In this document: positions 57,050 through 64,000 of the stretch, in pieces
Numbering within the stretch: position 1 is the stretch's first letter
Layout: each line of letters begins with the position of its first letter
Assembly (NCBI RefSeq): GCF_006569205.1
Contig: NZ_VIGD01000001.1
Location: 235,065 to 299,064 of the forward strand
DNA: 64,000 nt
From: Ureibacillus terrenus
Lineage (GTDB): Bacteria > Bacillota > Bacilli > Bacillales_A > Planococcaceae
Direction: 5' to 3'
Made by a program: the position numbers and the translations under genes
Notes under the pieces: model-generated
Told to the model about the DNA's origin: nothing
Databases searched by the model: none
The model's input: only the letters and a program-made list of their open reading frames with translations

Positions 57050-58698
57050 TCGACATCGTCACCTTCCCTTTTCGTTTCATCATTCTCTTCAAGCTGGTCG
57101 ATATATTGAGGTAAATGAGCATATTCCGTTACAACATTTAAATCTTTTTTCAAACCAAACCAGTTTTTGTTTGTATGAGCAGCAAGCAAAAGAGTGCCGT
57201 CTTCCAGTTGTTGTACCCACAGGCGACGATGATTCCAGTAAGAACCAATTGCTAGCCCAATCAAGAAAACAATTCCGCCAACAATCAAGATCGGGATGGT
57301 TACATCTTTTTTGATGGCCAATCCTGACACATTTCTTGTTTCTACATTTTTAAATGTCATTTTATATTCATTATCCCCTGCTTCAACAGGTGCTGCACCA
57401 ATGGATACGAAACTGATCTCCCCTTCCGGCTTGTCCGGAGTAATCATTTTGAATACAAACGCCGGATTATTAGGATATTGGGAAGCCGTTTGCGGAATCC
57501 CGTCCTTTAAGCCGGAAAAATCAGGATAATAGTTTAATATCTCGACTTTTGTGTTTTCCCCTAAAACATATTCTTTTTCCGGATTTGTCAAATCAATGGT
57601 CAACGTTCCGAGAGACTCTCCAGACTGCTTGTTGGTCAACCCGAAAGTCATCGATTTGAATTCATTTAACCGATAATCCATCTGGTAAATGGAATACCCA
57701 TCATATTTAAGAGGATGGTTTACCCGGATGGAATACTCTTTCACCAAATCCAGATTTTCCGTGTCGCCCAAAACAGCCCCTTCAGGCTGCTTATAAAGCT
57801 TTACATCCGATTGATAGTTTTTGGCGATCTTGGAAACTCCCTGTTCTATTTGGGCTCTTGTCGGTTCATTATCATACGTTTCTAAAATAAATTTTTCATT
57901 TTCAAGGTAATAACCGTCCATCCCCGGTATTGCTCGGATTTCCCCTTCACGGATCCACATGGCCTCGTCCACATGGAATCCGGGAATAAAACGGAGCATC
58001 AGGCCAAACAAAAAGATAATAAGCCCCAAGTGGTTTATGTATGGGCCTGATCGGGCGAAACGGTTTTTCTCCGCCAATAAAGCGTTTCCATCACGGCGCA
58101 CTTTATAGCGCAATTTTGACATTTTCTCGGCAATTAAATCAAGGGTTTTTGAAGCATCCCCCTCTGTAACGGGTCCGTGGGCGACAATCCGCTGTTTCTT
58201 CATGAAGCTTTCGTGGCGCTTCACTCTCTGATTTTTTAATGATTTATAAAGCGGAATGCCCCGGTCAAGGCTCGCCACAATAATGGAAATTGCCAATAGG
58301 CCCACTAAAATTTGGTACCACCAGGAATTATAGAGATCGGATAAACCTAGTTCATAATAGAGTTTTCCAAGAGTACCGTAGTTTTGTTCATAATAAAGCG
58401 CTTTTTCCGCTTCCGTTGCCGCCTGGATATTAAATTTTTGAGGGAAAAATGTACCAAAGGAAGAAGCGATTAAAGTAATGACGATTAACGATACGCCTAC
58501 TTTTACGCTGGAAAAGAAATTCCAAATTTTATCGATAATTGATTTGTTATAAGTTTTTGAACGGATGGCCGATCCATCGTATTTCATATCAAGCACCTTT
58601 TGGGCTTTCGCCTCTTCCGTCAACGGTCTGCCGCATTTTCCGCAAATCTTGGTTCCGAATGGATTTTCATGGCCACATACGCATTTGACTTTTTCCAT
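57046..58698 (-). CDS. resB: Cytochrome c biogenesis protein ResB (Ccs1)
   Basis: The 550-residue System II partner of ResC. An N-terminal zinc-ribbon (C6-x-C8 and C19-x-x-C22) precedes the first membrane segment. Three more hydrophobic segments flank a large outer domain. The DUF/ResB motif FFPQKFN and [16 protein letters not shown] are present. It lies 14 nt after resA. Confidence 0.95.
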   Translation of the reverse strand: MEKVKCVCGHENPFGTKICGKCGRPLTEEAKAQKVLDMKYDGSAIRSKTYNKSIIDKIWNFFSSVKVGVSLIVITLIASSFGTFFPQKFNIQAATEAEKALYYEQNYGTLGKLYYELGLSDLYNSWWYQILVGLLAISIIVASLDRGIPLYKSLKNQRVKRHESFMKKQRIVAHGPVTEGDASKTLDLIAEKMSKLRYKVRRDGNALLAEKNRFARSGPYINHLGLIIFLFGLMLRFIPGFHVDEAMWIREGEIRAIPGMDGYYLENEKFILETYDNEPTRAQIEQGVSKIAKNYQSDVKLYKQPEGAVLGDTENLDLVKEYSIRVNHPLKYDGYSIYQMDYRLNEFKSMTFGLTNKQSGESLGTLTIDLTNPEKEYVLGENTKVEILNYYPDFSGLKDGIPQTASQYPNNPAFVFKMITPDKPEGEISFVSIGAAPVEAGDNEYKMTFKNVETRNVSGLAIKKDVTIPILIVGGIVFLIGLAIGSYWNHRRLWVQQLEDGTLLLAAHTNKNWFGLKKDLNVVTEYAHLPQYIDQLEENDETKREGDDVE

Positions 58699-58712
58699 AA
58701 TTTGAAATACTC

Positions 58713-59246
58713 CTATTCTGGCTTAATTGACTCCATATAAGTTTGAATTTGCTGTTCAGACAATTCACCAGGAGGAATTCTTTTCACTTTTCCTTCCGGA
58801 TCAATCAGAAAAGATGCAGGCAATTGTCCAACATTATAGGCTTGCATGACGCTTTTTGTTTTATCGATGACCACCGGAAATGTGAGATGTAATTGATCGA
58901 CATAGTTTTGGACTTCGAAGTTGGATTGGGCGATATTGACTGCCAACACTTGCACGCCCTGGTCTTTAAATTGCTGATATTGGCGTTCCAAGGCCGGCAT
59001 TTCTTTTTTGCAAGGCTCGCACCATGTTCCCCAGAAGTTCAAAAAGACTCCTTGTCCCTTGTAATCGGATAAACGGTGGGTATTTCCTTCCAAATCGACC
59101 AATTCAAAATCCGGGGCCTTATCGCCATCCTGCAAAACTTCCACTTTGTCTTTCGTCGCAGAGTTGTAAATCGTGTAAATTATTGCACAAGCCAACAATC
59201 CGAGAATTAACCCTCTGATCACCATGCGCTTCTTTTTCTTGTCCAT
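58713..59246 (-). CDS. resA: Thiol-disulfide oxidoreductase ResA
   Basis: Reduces the heme-binding cysteines of apocytochrome c outside the membrane. Signal-anchor at residues 9-27 and thioredoxin-like domain with Cys76 and Cys79 in FWGTWCEPCKKE, the same WCEPC as B. subtilis ResA, plus GQLPASFLID. 177 residues. An extended -10 promoter lies upstream; ResD control is expected. Confidence 0.96.
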   Translation of the reverse strand: MDKKKKRMVIRGLILGLLACAIIYTIYNSATKDKVEVLQDGDKAPDFELVDLEGNTHRLSDYKGQGVFLNFWGTWCEPCKKEMPALERQYQQFKDQGVQVLAVNIAQSNFEVQNYVDQLHLTFPVVIDKTKSVMQAYNVGQLPASFLIDPEGKVKRIPPGELSEQQIQTYMESIKPE

Positions 59247-59288
59247 ATGATTGATATCCTCCTTGGAGAGATCAGTAAAATCTCTTTC

Positions 59289-59318
59289 ATTATAGCAAAT
59301 ATTTCAAGGATAAATTTG
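59289..59318 (-). promoter_or_regulatory. Extended -10 promoter of resA
   Basis: On the minus strand TGC TATAAT (59297-59289) is a perfect extended -10, about 40 nt before resA. No good -35 is at 17 nt, which fits an activator-dependent (ResD) promoter. Confidence 0.5.
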
Positions 59319-59353
59319 AAATGTTTTTGAAGGTTATCACTATGATAGTAGTA

Positions 59354-60088
59354 CTAACCGATTTTTCCCGTCTCTGCCAAAACCCGGAGCTGTTTTACTT
59401 CATGGGGGGTTAATTCGCGAAACTCTCCGGCGTTCAACCCTTTCAAATCAAGAAAGGCAAATCGTTCCCGTTTCAATTTCACAACAGGTGTCCCGATCGC
59501 CTCAAACATGCGGCGTACTTGCCTGTTTCTCCCTTCATGGATGGTAATTTCGCAAATCGCTTTATTAGCCTTGCGATCGATTTTTTTCAATTCCACCTTT
59601 GCCGGGGCCGTCATGCCGTCTTCCAGCATAATTCCTTTCCGAAGCTTTTTTATGTCTTCAAAACTTGGAATTCCTTTCAGCCGCGCGATATAAGTCTTTT
59701 CGATCTTATATTTTGGATGGGTCATTAAATTGGCAAATTCCCCGTCGTTCGTCAATAGCAAAAGGCCTGATGTGTCATAATCAAGCCGGCCGACAGGAAA
59801 AATTCTTTGTTCCACATAGCCTTTGAAAAAATCCAGAACGGTTTTTCTTCCCCGGTCATCCGAAACGGTGGATACGACCCCCCTCGGTTTATAAAAGAGA
59901 AAATAAACTTTCTGTTCCCTCTCCACTTTGATTCCGTTTACTTCAATGACATCCGTTGCGGAAACCTTTGTCCCCAGCTGCGTAACCACCTCGCCGTTGA
60001 CTTTCACTTTGCCTTCCAAAATCAGTTCTTCCGCTTTTCTCCTTGAAGTAATTCCCGCTTGTGCAATCACTTTCTGAAGCCTTTCCAA
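59354..60088 (-). CDS. rluB: 23S rRNA pseudouridine synthase RluB
   Basis: N-terminal S4 domain (ERLQKVIAQAGITSRRKAEELI), then the RsuA/RluB catalytic domain with the aspartate motif GRLDYDTSGLLLLTND and KTYIARLKG. 244 residues. In B. subtilis spmA and spmB lie between dacB and this gene; here only 148 nt without genes separate them. Confidence 0.95.
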   Translation of the reverse strand: MERLQKVIAQAGITSRRKAEELILEGKVKVNGEVVTQLGTKVSATDVIEVNGIKVEREQKVYFLFYKPRGVVSTVSDDRGRKTVLDFFKGYVEQRIFPVGRLDYDTSGLLLLTNDGEFANLMTHPKYKIEKTYIARLKGIPSFEDIKKLRKGIMLEDGMTAPAKVELKKIDRKANKAICEITIHEGRNRQVRRMFEAIGTPVVKLKRERFAFLDLKGLNAGEFRELTPHEVKQLRVLAETGKIG

Positions 60089-60189
60089 GATGACTCACCC
60101 CTACCCAATCATTGAGAACCTTTTTACCTGATGAAAATTATGTCATATTTTGTCTTAATATTAAAGAAAAATCACTCGCTTTTCAAAAT

Positions 60190-60227
60190 GAAAAGCTGTC
60201 CGAAAACCAATCCGACCGGACAGCTTT
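60190..60227 (-). terminator. Terminator after dacB
   Basis: AAGCTGTCCG and CGGACAGCTT form a perfect 10-bp stem, followed by a T-rich tail on the minus strand. Confidence 0.8.
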
Positions 60228-60236
60228 ATAAAATAA

Positions 60237-61226
60237 TTATTTCAGCGTAACCTTTTCAGAATAAATGCTTTCATCGTTTAAAAATACATGCCAGATTCCA
60301 TATTTCACATCTTTGTTCCTTGAAACATGCAGGACATGCCGCAATTGATCCTCTTCTTCGTTTGAAATCAGCAATTTGATCGGCTTTTTCAGTTCCACGG
60401 TTACATTATTTGCGGCTTTATATTTCCCTTTTCTTACAATCGTTTTCACATCATATTCTTCGAACACCTGATTCGCAAGTTGTTTATGTACTTGCCAATC
60501 GTTGGCTTCATTTAATGTTACGACGATAATCCGTTCATCATCTCTTTCAAAATACGTTGCGAGTGTTCTGCCCGCCACTTTGGTGAAACCTGTCTTTCCT
60601 GCCACCGCGCCGACCTGTTCTCGGAGCAGACGATGTTTGTTGAGCCAAACCGTTCCGTTTTTCGTATTGCTTTTATATTGGATTGTGGAAGCAATTTTAT
60701 AAAAATCTTTGTTTGCCAAAGCGATCCGCAACATCTGGGCCGTGTCATAAGCGCTGGACAGATGCAAATCATGGTGCAGACCCGACGGATTGGTGAAATA
60801 CGTTTGATTCAGCCGATAATACATGGCTTTTTCGTTCATCAAATCAACAAATCCTTCGACAGACCCTCCTGCGTGTTCCGCCAACGCGTACGCCGCATCG
60901 TTTCCTGAACGGAGCATAAGACCGTACAGCAATGTTTCGACGGTCACCACTTCACCCGGCTCCAAATAGATGGAAGACCCTTCACTCATGGCGGCTTCCC
61001 TTGAAATGACCACTTCGTCATCCAAATCGCTGTTCTCGATGGCAACGAGGGCAGTCCAAATTTTTGTAAGGCTTGCAATGGGCATTCTCGCATGCTCGTT
61101 GTTCCCAATCAGCGTTCTTCCCGTGTCCGCATCAATGACAACATAAGAAGCCTTTGCAACTTGCTGAAACAAAAAATAGAAAGTCACTGAAACAGCAAAA
61201 GCAATCGCAAACTTTGCTAATTTCAC
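60237..61226 (-). CDS. dacB: D-alanyl-D-alanine carboxypeptidase (DacB/PBP5*-like)
   Basis: Serine peptidase S11. Signal peptide to about residue 26; active-site motifs SLTK (Ser52-Lys55), SGN (107-109) and KTG (211-213). Removes terminal D-Ala from peptidoglycan. Position upstream of the rluB-res region and downstream of scpAB fits B. subtilis dacB (sporulation PBP5*), but at 329 residues it is shorter than that protein (~380), so the sporulation assignment is inferred. Confidence 0.85.
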   Translation of the reverse strand: MKLAKFAIAFAVSVTFYFLFQQVAKASYVVIDADTGRTLIGNNEHARMPIASLTKIWTALVAIENSDLDDEVVISREAAMSEGSSIYLEPGEVVTVETLLYGLMLRSGNDAAYALAEHAGGSVEGFVDLMNEKAMYYRLNQTYFTNPSGLHHDLHLSSAYDTAQMLRIALANKDFYKIASTIQYKSNTKNGTVWLNKHRLLREQVGAVAGKTGFTKVAGRTLATYFERDDERIIVVTLNEANDWQVHKQLANQVFEEYDVKTIVRKGKYKAANNVTVELKKPIKLLISNEEEDQLRHVLHVSRNKDVKYGIWHVFLNDESIYSEKVTLK

Positions 61227-61832
61227 TTAGCCACTCCTTTTAGCATTTTCATTTTGAAACACTTCCTGGAATTTTGTCATAAAGAGATCCGTTTGTTCTT
61301 GCTCTGCTTCAAACTCTTCTTCCGGCAGCGGAGGGAGTTCCGATAAATCGGATAAACCAAAATAATGAAGAAATTCTTTTGTCGTGCCGTAAAGAATCGC
61401 GCGTCCTGTTCCCTCCGCCCGTCCGACTTCCCGGATGAGTCCTCTGGAAACAAGAGTTTGTATTGGACGTTCGCTTTTTACACCGCGCAAGTCTTCGATC
61501 TCGGCCCTTGTGATCGGTTGTTTATAAGCGATGATGGCAAGCACCTCCAACGCAGCTGTAGACAATACCTGGCTATTTGGATGTTCGACCAATTTTTTGA
61601 TTGTATTTGCCAATTCTGGTTTTGTTGTTAATAAATATGTATCCGCCAATTGTTTAATGGTAAGCCCGGATGCCGGATTATTTTCGTAGCAGGTTTTCAG
61701 CTCGCTCAACCCGGCTTCTATGTCCACTTCCCCCACATCCAATAAATCCGCAAGTTGTTTGACCGTCAATCCTTCATCCCCTACCACAAATAGAAGAGCC
61801 TCAATCCTGCTCATCAATATCTTCGAGTTCAC
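61227..61832 (-). CDS. scpB: Segregation and condensation protein B
   Basis: ScpB is a tandem winged-helix subunit of the SMC-ScpAB condensin. The 201-residue protein has IEALLFVVGDEGLTVKQLADLL and ALEVLAIIAYKQPITRAEIEDLRG, characteristic of the family. A GTG at 61832 with AAGGAGG 9 nt upstream overlaps scpA by 32 nt. dacB starts one base after its stop. Confidence 0.96.
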   Translation of the reverse strand: MNSKILMSRIEALLFVVGDEGLTVKQLADLLDVGEVDIEAGLSELKTCYENNPASGLTIKQLADTYLLTTKPELANTIKKLVEHPNSQVLSTAALEVLAIIAYKQPITRAEIEDLRGVKSERPIQTLVSRGLIREVGRAEGTGRAILYGTTKEFLHYFGLSDLSELPPLPEEEFEAEQEQTDLFMTKFQEVFQNENAKRSG

Positions 61833-62580
61833 CCAATAGTTCCTCCTTCTGCAAAATTACGGTTAAATCTTCAAAATTGTTTTCTTGTTCGACGTAAACA
61901 ACTTGGCGTTTCATAAGTTCGAGAAGAGACAGAAAGGTTACAATCAAGGTTGACTTGTCTTCATATGGAAAAAGTTCAAAGAAGCTGGATTTGCCGCCTC
62001 TTTGTTTTAGCACGTCCACCACTTTAAACATCTGCTCTCTGACCGGAATATCCTGTTTTTTTACTGTTGTTTTCAATGGTTTTCTTAACTGTTTTCTTCT
62101 CAGCATTTTTTGGAAAGCATACAGCAAATCGTAAACATTGACATCCGGATTAAACAATGTCAGCTGTTCATCCTGCATAAATGGAGACAAATCGCTAGGC
62201 GGTTTTGTGAAATTTTCCGGAGCGTTTTCCTCCAACTTTTTCAATTCATTTGCAGCCTCTTTAAATTTTTTATACTCCACCAATTTTTGCACCAATTCTT
62301 CCCGGGGATCCGGTTCTTCCACTTCAAATTCCGATTCTTCCATCTCCCCTTCATGAACGGGCAAAAGCATCCGGCTTTTGATGGCAAGAAGAGTTGCCGC
62401 CATCACTAAATATTCGCTTGCTTCTTCCAGCTCCAACACTTGCATGGCCCGTACATGTTCCATATATTGGGCGGTTAATTCCGCCATCGGAATATCATAT
62501 ATATCGATTTCCAACCGCTGAATTAAATGCAATAATAAATCTAGCGGTCCTTGAAAGGCATCCAATTTTACTTCATACAT
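61801..62580 (-). CDS. scpA: Segregation and condensation protein A
   Basis: Kleisin subunit that bridges SMC heads. N-terminal YEVKLDAFQGPLDLLLHLIQRLEIDIYDIPMAEL is diagnostic; an acidic linker precedes the C-terminal winged helix. 259 residues. Overlaps scpB. Confidence 0.97.
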   Translation of the reverse strand: MYEVKLDAFQGPLDLLLHLIQRLEIDIYDIPMAELTAQYMEHVRAMQVLELEEASEYLVMAATLLAIKSRMLLPVHEGEMEESEFEVEEPDPREELVQKLVEYKKFKEAANELKKLEENAPENFTKPPSDLSPFMQDEQLTLFNPDVNVYDLLYAFQKMLRRKQLRKPLKTTVKKQDIPVREQMFKVVDVLKQRGGKSSFFELFPYEDKSTLIVTFLSLLELMKRQVVYVEQENNFEDLTVILQKEELLGELEDIDEQD

Positions 62581-62635
62581 ATGTCACACACCTTGAATCT
62601 TAATAAAATGACAATAGGAATGAGGTTATGAAAAA

Positions 62636-63106
62636 ATGCATCCCCTGCTGCATCCGTCATTTATCGATTTTTGCGCATATTTCAATGGTAATCAAGATTA
62701 TTTTGAATGTCACGAAGTTTTAGAGGATTATTGGAAGACAATCGCGCCAAAAGAAAAAGAACATCCCCTCACAGGGTACATCCAATTGGCAACAGGCCTC
62801 TACCATTGGCGCAGAAACAACTTTCGCGGTGCATCGAAAATGTTAAGAAGAGCTTATGAAAAATTCATAGCGAACCGAAACCACCCATTTTTTGATTATA
62901 TCGATTTTCAAAGATTATGTAACGATTGTTTAAAAGCGCTTGACGCAATTGAAAAAAATAAACCTTTTAAAGCTTTTCCAATTCAAGTGGCCAATCCGGT
63001 CCTGGAGGAAAAAATAAACGAAAAAATCAAGTCCCTTCCGCCGGTTTCCCCTCAATTTCTTCTTCATAAACATATGCTGCGAAATCGTATAGATATTCAA
63101 AAATAA
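62636..63106 (+). CDS. ypuF: DUF309 protein YpuF
   Basis: The 156-residue protein has the DUF309 signature, FNGNQDYFECHEVLEDYWK (about 17-35), and YIQLATGLYHWRRNNFRGA. The conserved His/Glu/Trp pattern suggests metal or ligand binding, but no activity is known. It is divergent from scpA, the neighbour expected for ypuF. Confidence 0.88.
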   Translation: MHPLLHPSFIDFCAYFNGNQDYFECHEVLEDYWKTIAPKEKEHPLTGYIQLATGLYHWRRNNFRGASKMLRRAYEKFIANRNHPFFDYIDFQRLCNDCLKALDAIEKNKPFKAFPIQVANPVLEEKINEKIKSLPPVSPQFLLHKHMLRNRIDIQK

Positions 63107-63114
63107 GAAGGGAA

Positions 63115-63146
63115 AAAGAAAGGGCAGACGTTAATTTCCGTCTGCC
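63115..63146. terminator. Terminator between ypuF and ribT
   Basis: GGCAGACG and CGTCTGCC form a perfect 8-bp stem with an 8-nt loop. The T-rich tail is better on the minus strand (ribT). Confidence 0.7.
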
Positions 63147-63499
63147 TCTTGCAAGCTATGTAAGCATTTATTCACGAATGGCTCTGTCTCTTCACATGCC
63201 CGGATTTCTGTATATTCCCCGGAATCTTTTAATGCCTTCAACATTTTTTTGGCAATTCCCTCTCCCCGGTAGGAAGGGACAACGGTGATGTGCTGAATGG
63301 TTGCAACAGAATCTTCGACAACAACGCCTACTATGCCGACATACTCATCATTGTTTTTCCATAAATATAATTGCCAGTTGTCTTCTTGTTCATAAGAATG
63401 CATTGTTTCCATCAATTTTTTTACGTCCTTCTCCTGCGGCATAAACGAAAGCAAACCCATCGCTATTTTCTCGAGTGATTTTTTATAACGAACTAACAT
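63131..63499 (-). CDS. ribT: GNAT-family acetyltransferase RibT
   Basis: Opening MLVRYKKSLEKIAMGLLSFMPQE is nearly the B. subtilis RibT start, and the acetyl-CoA loop VVPSYRGEGIAKKML is present. The ATG at 63499 has GAGGG upstream; the frame extends to 63571. The substrate is unknown. In B. subtilis ribT follows ribDEBAH, which is absent here. Confidence 0.9.
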   Translation of the reverse strand: MLVRYKKSLEKIAMGLLSFMPQEKDVKKLMETMHSYEQEDNWQLYLWKNNDEYVGIVGVVVEDSVATIQHITVVPSYRGEGIAKKMLKALKDSGEYTEIRACEETEPFVNKCLHSLQEADGN

Positions 63500-63602
63500 G
63501 TAACATTCCCTCGTTTTCTTTCGCATACGAATTTCTGATTTTATCGTACACGATTTCAAGTCAAGAATCAAACTCCATCCAAAAATCAGGAAATTTATCC
63601 CT

Positions 63603-63701
63603 CTACTGAAGTAAAGGGATTATTAAAAAAATGTAAACAAAAGCCCATATTAAACAAAAAGCTATTATAATACCCAGCAACTTCCATTTGGAAATTTTCA
63701 C
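63603..63701 (-). CDS. 32-residue single-pass membrane peptide
   Basis: A GTG at 63701 with AGGTG 8 nt upstream opens a 32-codon frame. The product has a basic start (MKISKWK) and an uninterrupted hydrophobic segment from residue 8 to the end (GIIIAFCLIWAFVYIFLIIP). It begins 16 nt after the lysA stop, so it would be read from the same transcript. I recognise no family; it could also be chance in AT-rich sequence. Confidence 0.45.
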   Translation of the reverse strand: MKISKWKLLGIIIAFCLIWAFVYIFLIIPLLQ

Positions 63702-63717
63702 GATTGATTCACCTGAA

Positions 63718-64000
63718 TTACTTATTTAATTGATATTCCATATCATTTAAGATGAGGTCATCGTAACTTTCTCTTCGGATGGCCAATTGATGTTTTCCGT
63801 TTTCCACAAAAACTACCGCCGGTCTCGGTACGCGATTATAATTGGATGCCATGGAATAGCCGTAAGCACCTGTACAGAAAACGGCAAGAATGTCGCCCGG
63901 TTCCGCTTTTTGAAGAGGAGCGTCCACGATCAGCTTATCACCGGATTCGCATAATTTTCCTGCTACTGTATAAGTGCAATTTCTAGGAAGATTTGCTTTA
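63718..64000 (-). CDS. lysA: Diaminopimelate decarboxylase, C-terminal part
   Basis: The frame runs off the window at 64000, so only the last ~93 residues are seen. CTYTVAGKLCESGDKLI, then GDILAVFCTGAYGYSMASNYN and RPAVVFVENG are the C-terminal signature of LysA, with the cysteine and tyrosine that contact the product carboxylate. It makes L-lysine from meso-DAP, the end of the pathway that includes dapB in this window. Confidence 0.95.
   Translation of the reverse strand, partial: KANLPRNCTYTVAGKLCESGDKLIVDAPLQKAEPGDILAVFCTGAYGYSMASNYNRVPRPAVVFVENGKHQLAIRRESYDDLILNDMEYQLNK

Overview
This window is chromosomal backbone from an endospore-forming, low-GC Gram-positive bacterium of the order Bacillales. 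Gene content and order follow the Bacillus subtilis dinG-panDCB-birA to lysA segment almost gene for gene. The sporulation and germination genes spoIVA, sleB/ypeB, prsW and dacB, the menaquinone cytochrome bc genes qcrABC, and the Res system for cytochrome c maturation support this. Several B. subtilis blocks are missing at their usual positions: bshB1, ypjB/ypjD, trpEDCFBA, gudB/mecB, spmAB and ribDEBAH. That pattern suggests a relative outside the B. subtilis group, possibly a Planococcaceae/Ureibacillus-type organism, but this is a guess from synteny. There is no tRNA, rRNA, insertion sequence, prophage, CRISPR array or recognisable defence system here.

Layout. 1-9.2 kb (all minus): dinG (partial), panD-panC-panB, birA, cca, bshA, mgsA, dapB. 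9.4-12.0 kb: a plus-strand YitT-family gene, a small membrane protein, a YugP-like zinc peptidase and ypjA. 12.2-14.3 kb: qcrABC with a good sigma-A promoter. 14.4-30.5 kb: ypiF, ypiB, ypiA, aromatic amino acid genes (aroA-tyrA-hisC-aroH-aroB-aroC), cheR, ndk, the menaquinone side-chain genes hepT-menG-hepS, mtrB (TRAP), folE, hbs and spoIVA. 30.5-40.1 kb: yphF, yphE, gpsA, der, ypfD, cmk, ypfA, the germination pair sleB-ypeB and prsW. 40.2-46.6 kb: an FAH-family enzyme, ypdA, ypbG, ypbE, recQ and ypbB. 46.7-51.2 kb: fer, a PadR regulator with a membrane protein, fabI, a small cupin, a membrane-anchored thioredoxin, and the riboflavin importer ribU under an FMN riboswitch. 51.3-60.1 kb: rsiX, sigX, resE, resD, resC, resB, resA, rluB. 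60.2-64 kb: dacB, scpB, scpA, ypuF, ribT, an unlisted 32-codon membrane peptide, and partial lysA.

How the genes work together. Respiration is well represented: HepS/HepT and MenG make menaquinone, QcrABC oxidises it, and ResABC mature c-type cytochromes under ResDE control. Redox thiol metabolism is represented by BshA and YpdA. Spore assembly and germination are represented by SpoIVA, SleB, YpeB and DacB. Envelope stress is represented by SigX/RsiX and PrsW.

The most interesting non-coding structure is the roughly 200-nt panB leader. It has a promoter candidate, a terminator hairpin with a U tract, a possible antiterminator and a Shine-Dalgarno-sequestering hairpin. Also notable are an apparent AUA start codon for spoIVA, three regularly spaced PadR-type operators, an ECF-type autoregulatory promoter in front of sigX, and an FMN riboswitch with a visible terminator platform.
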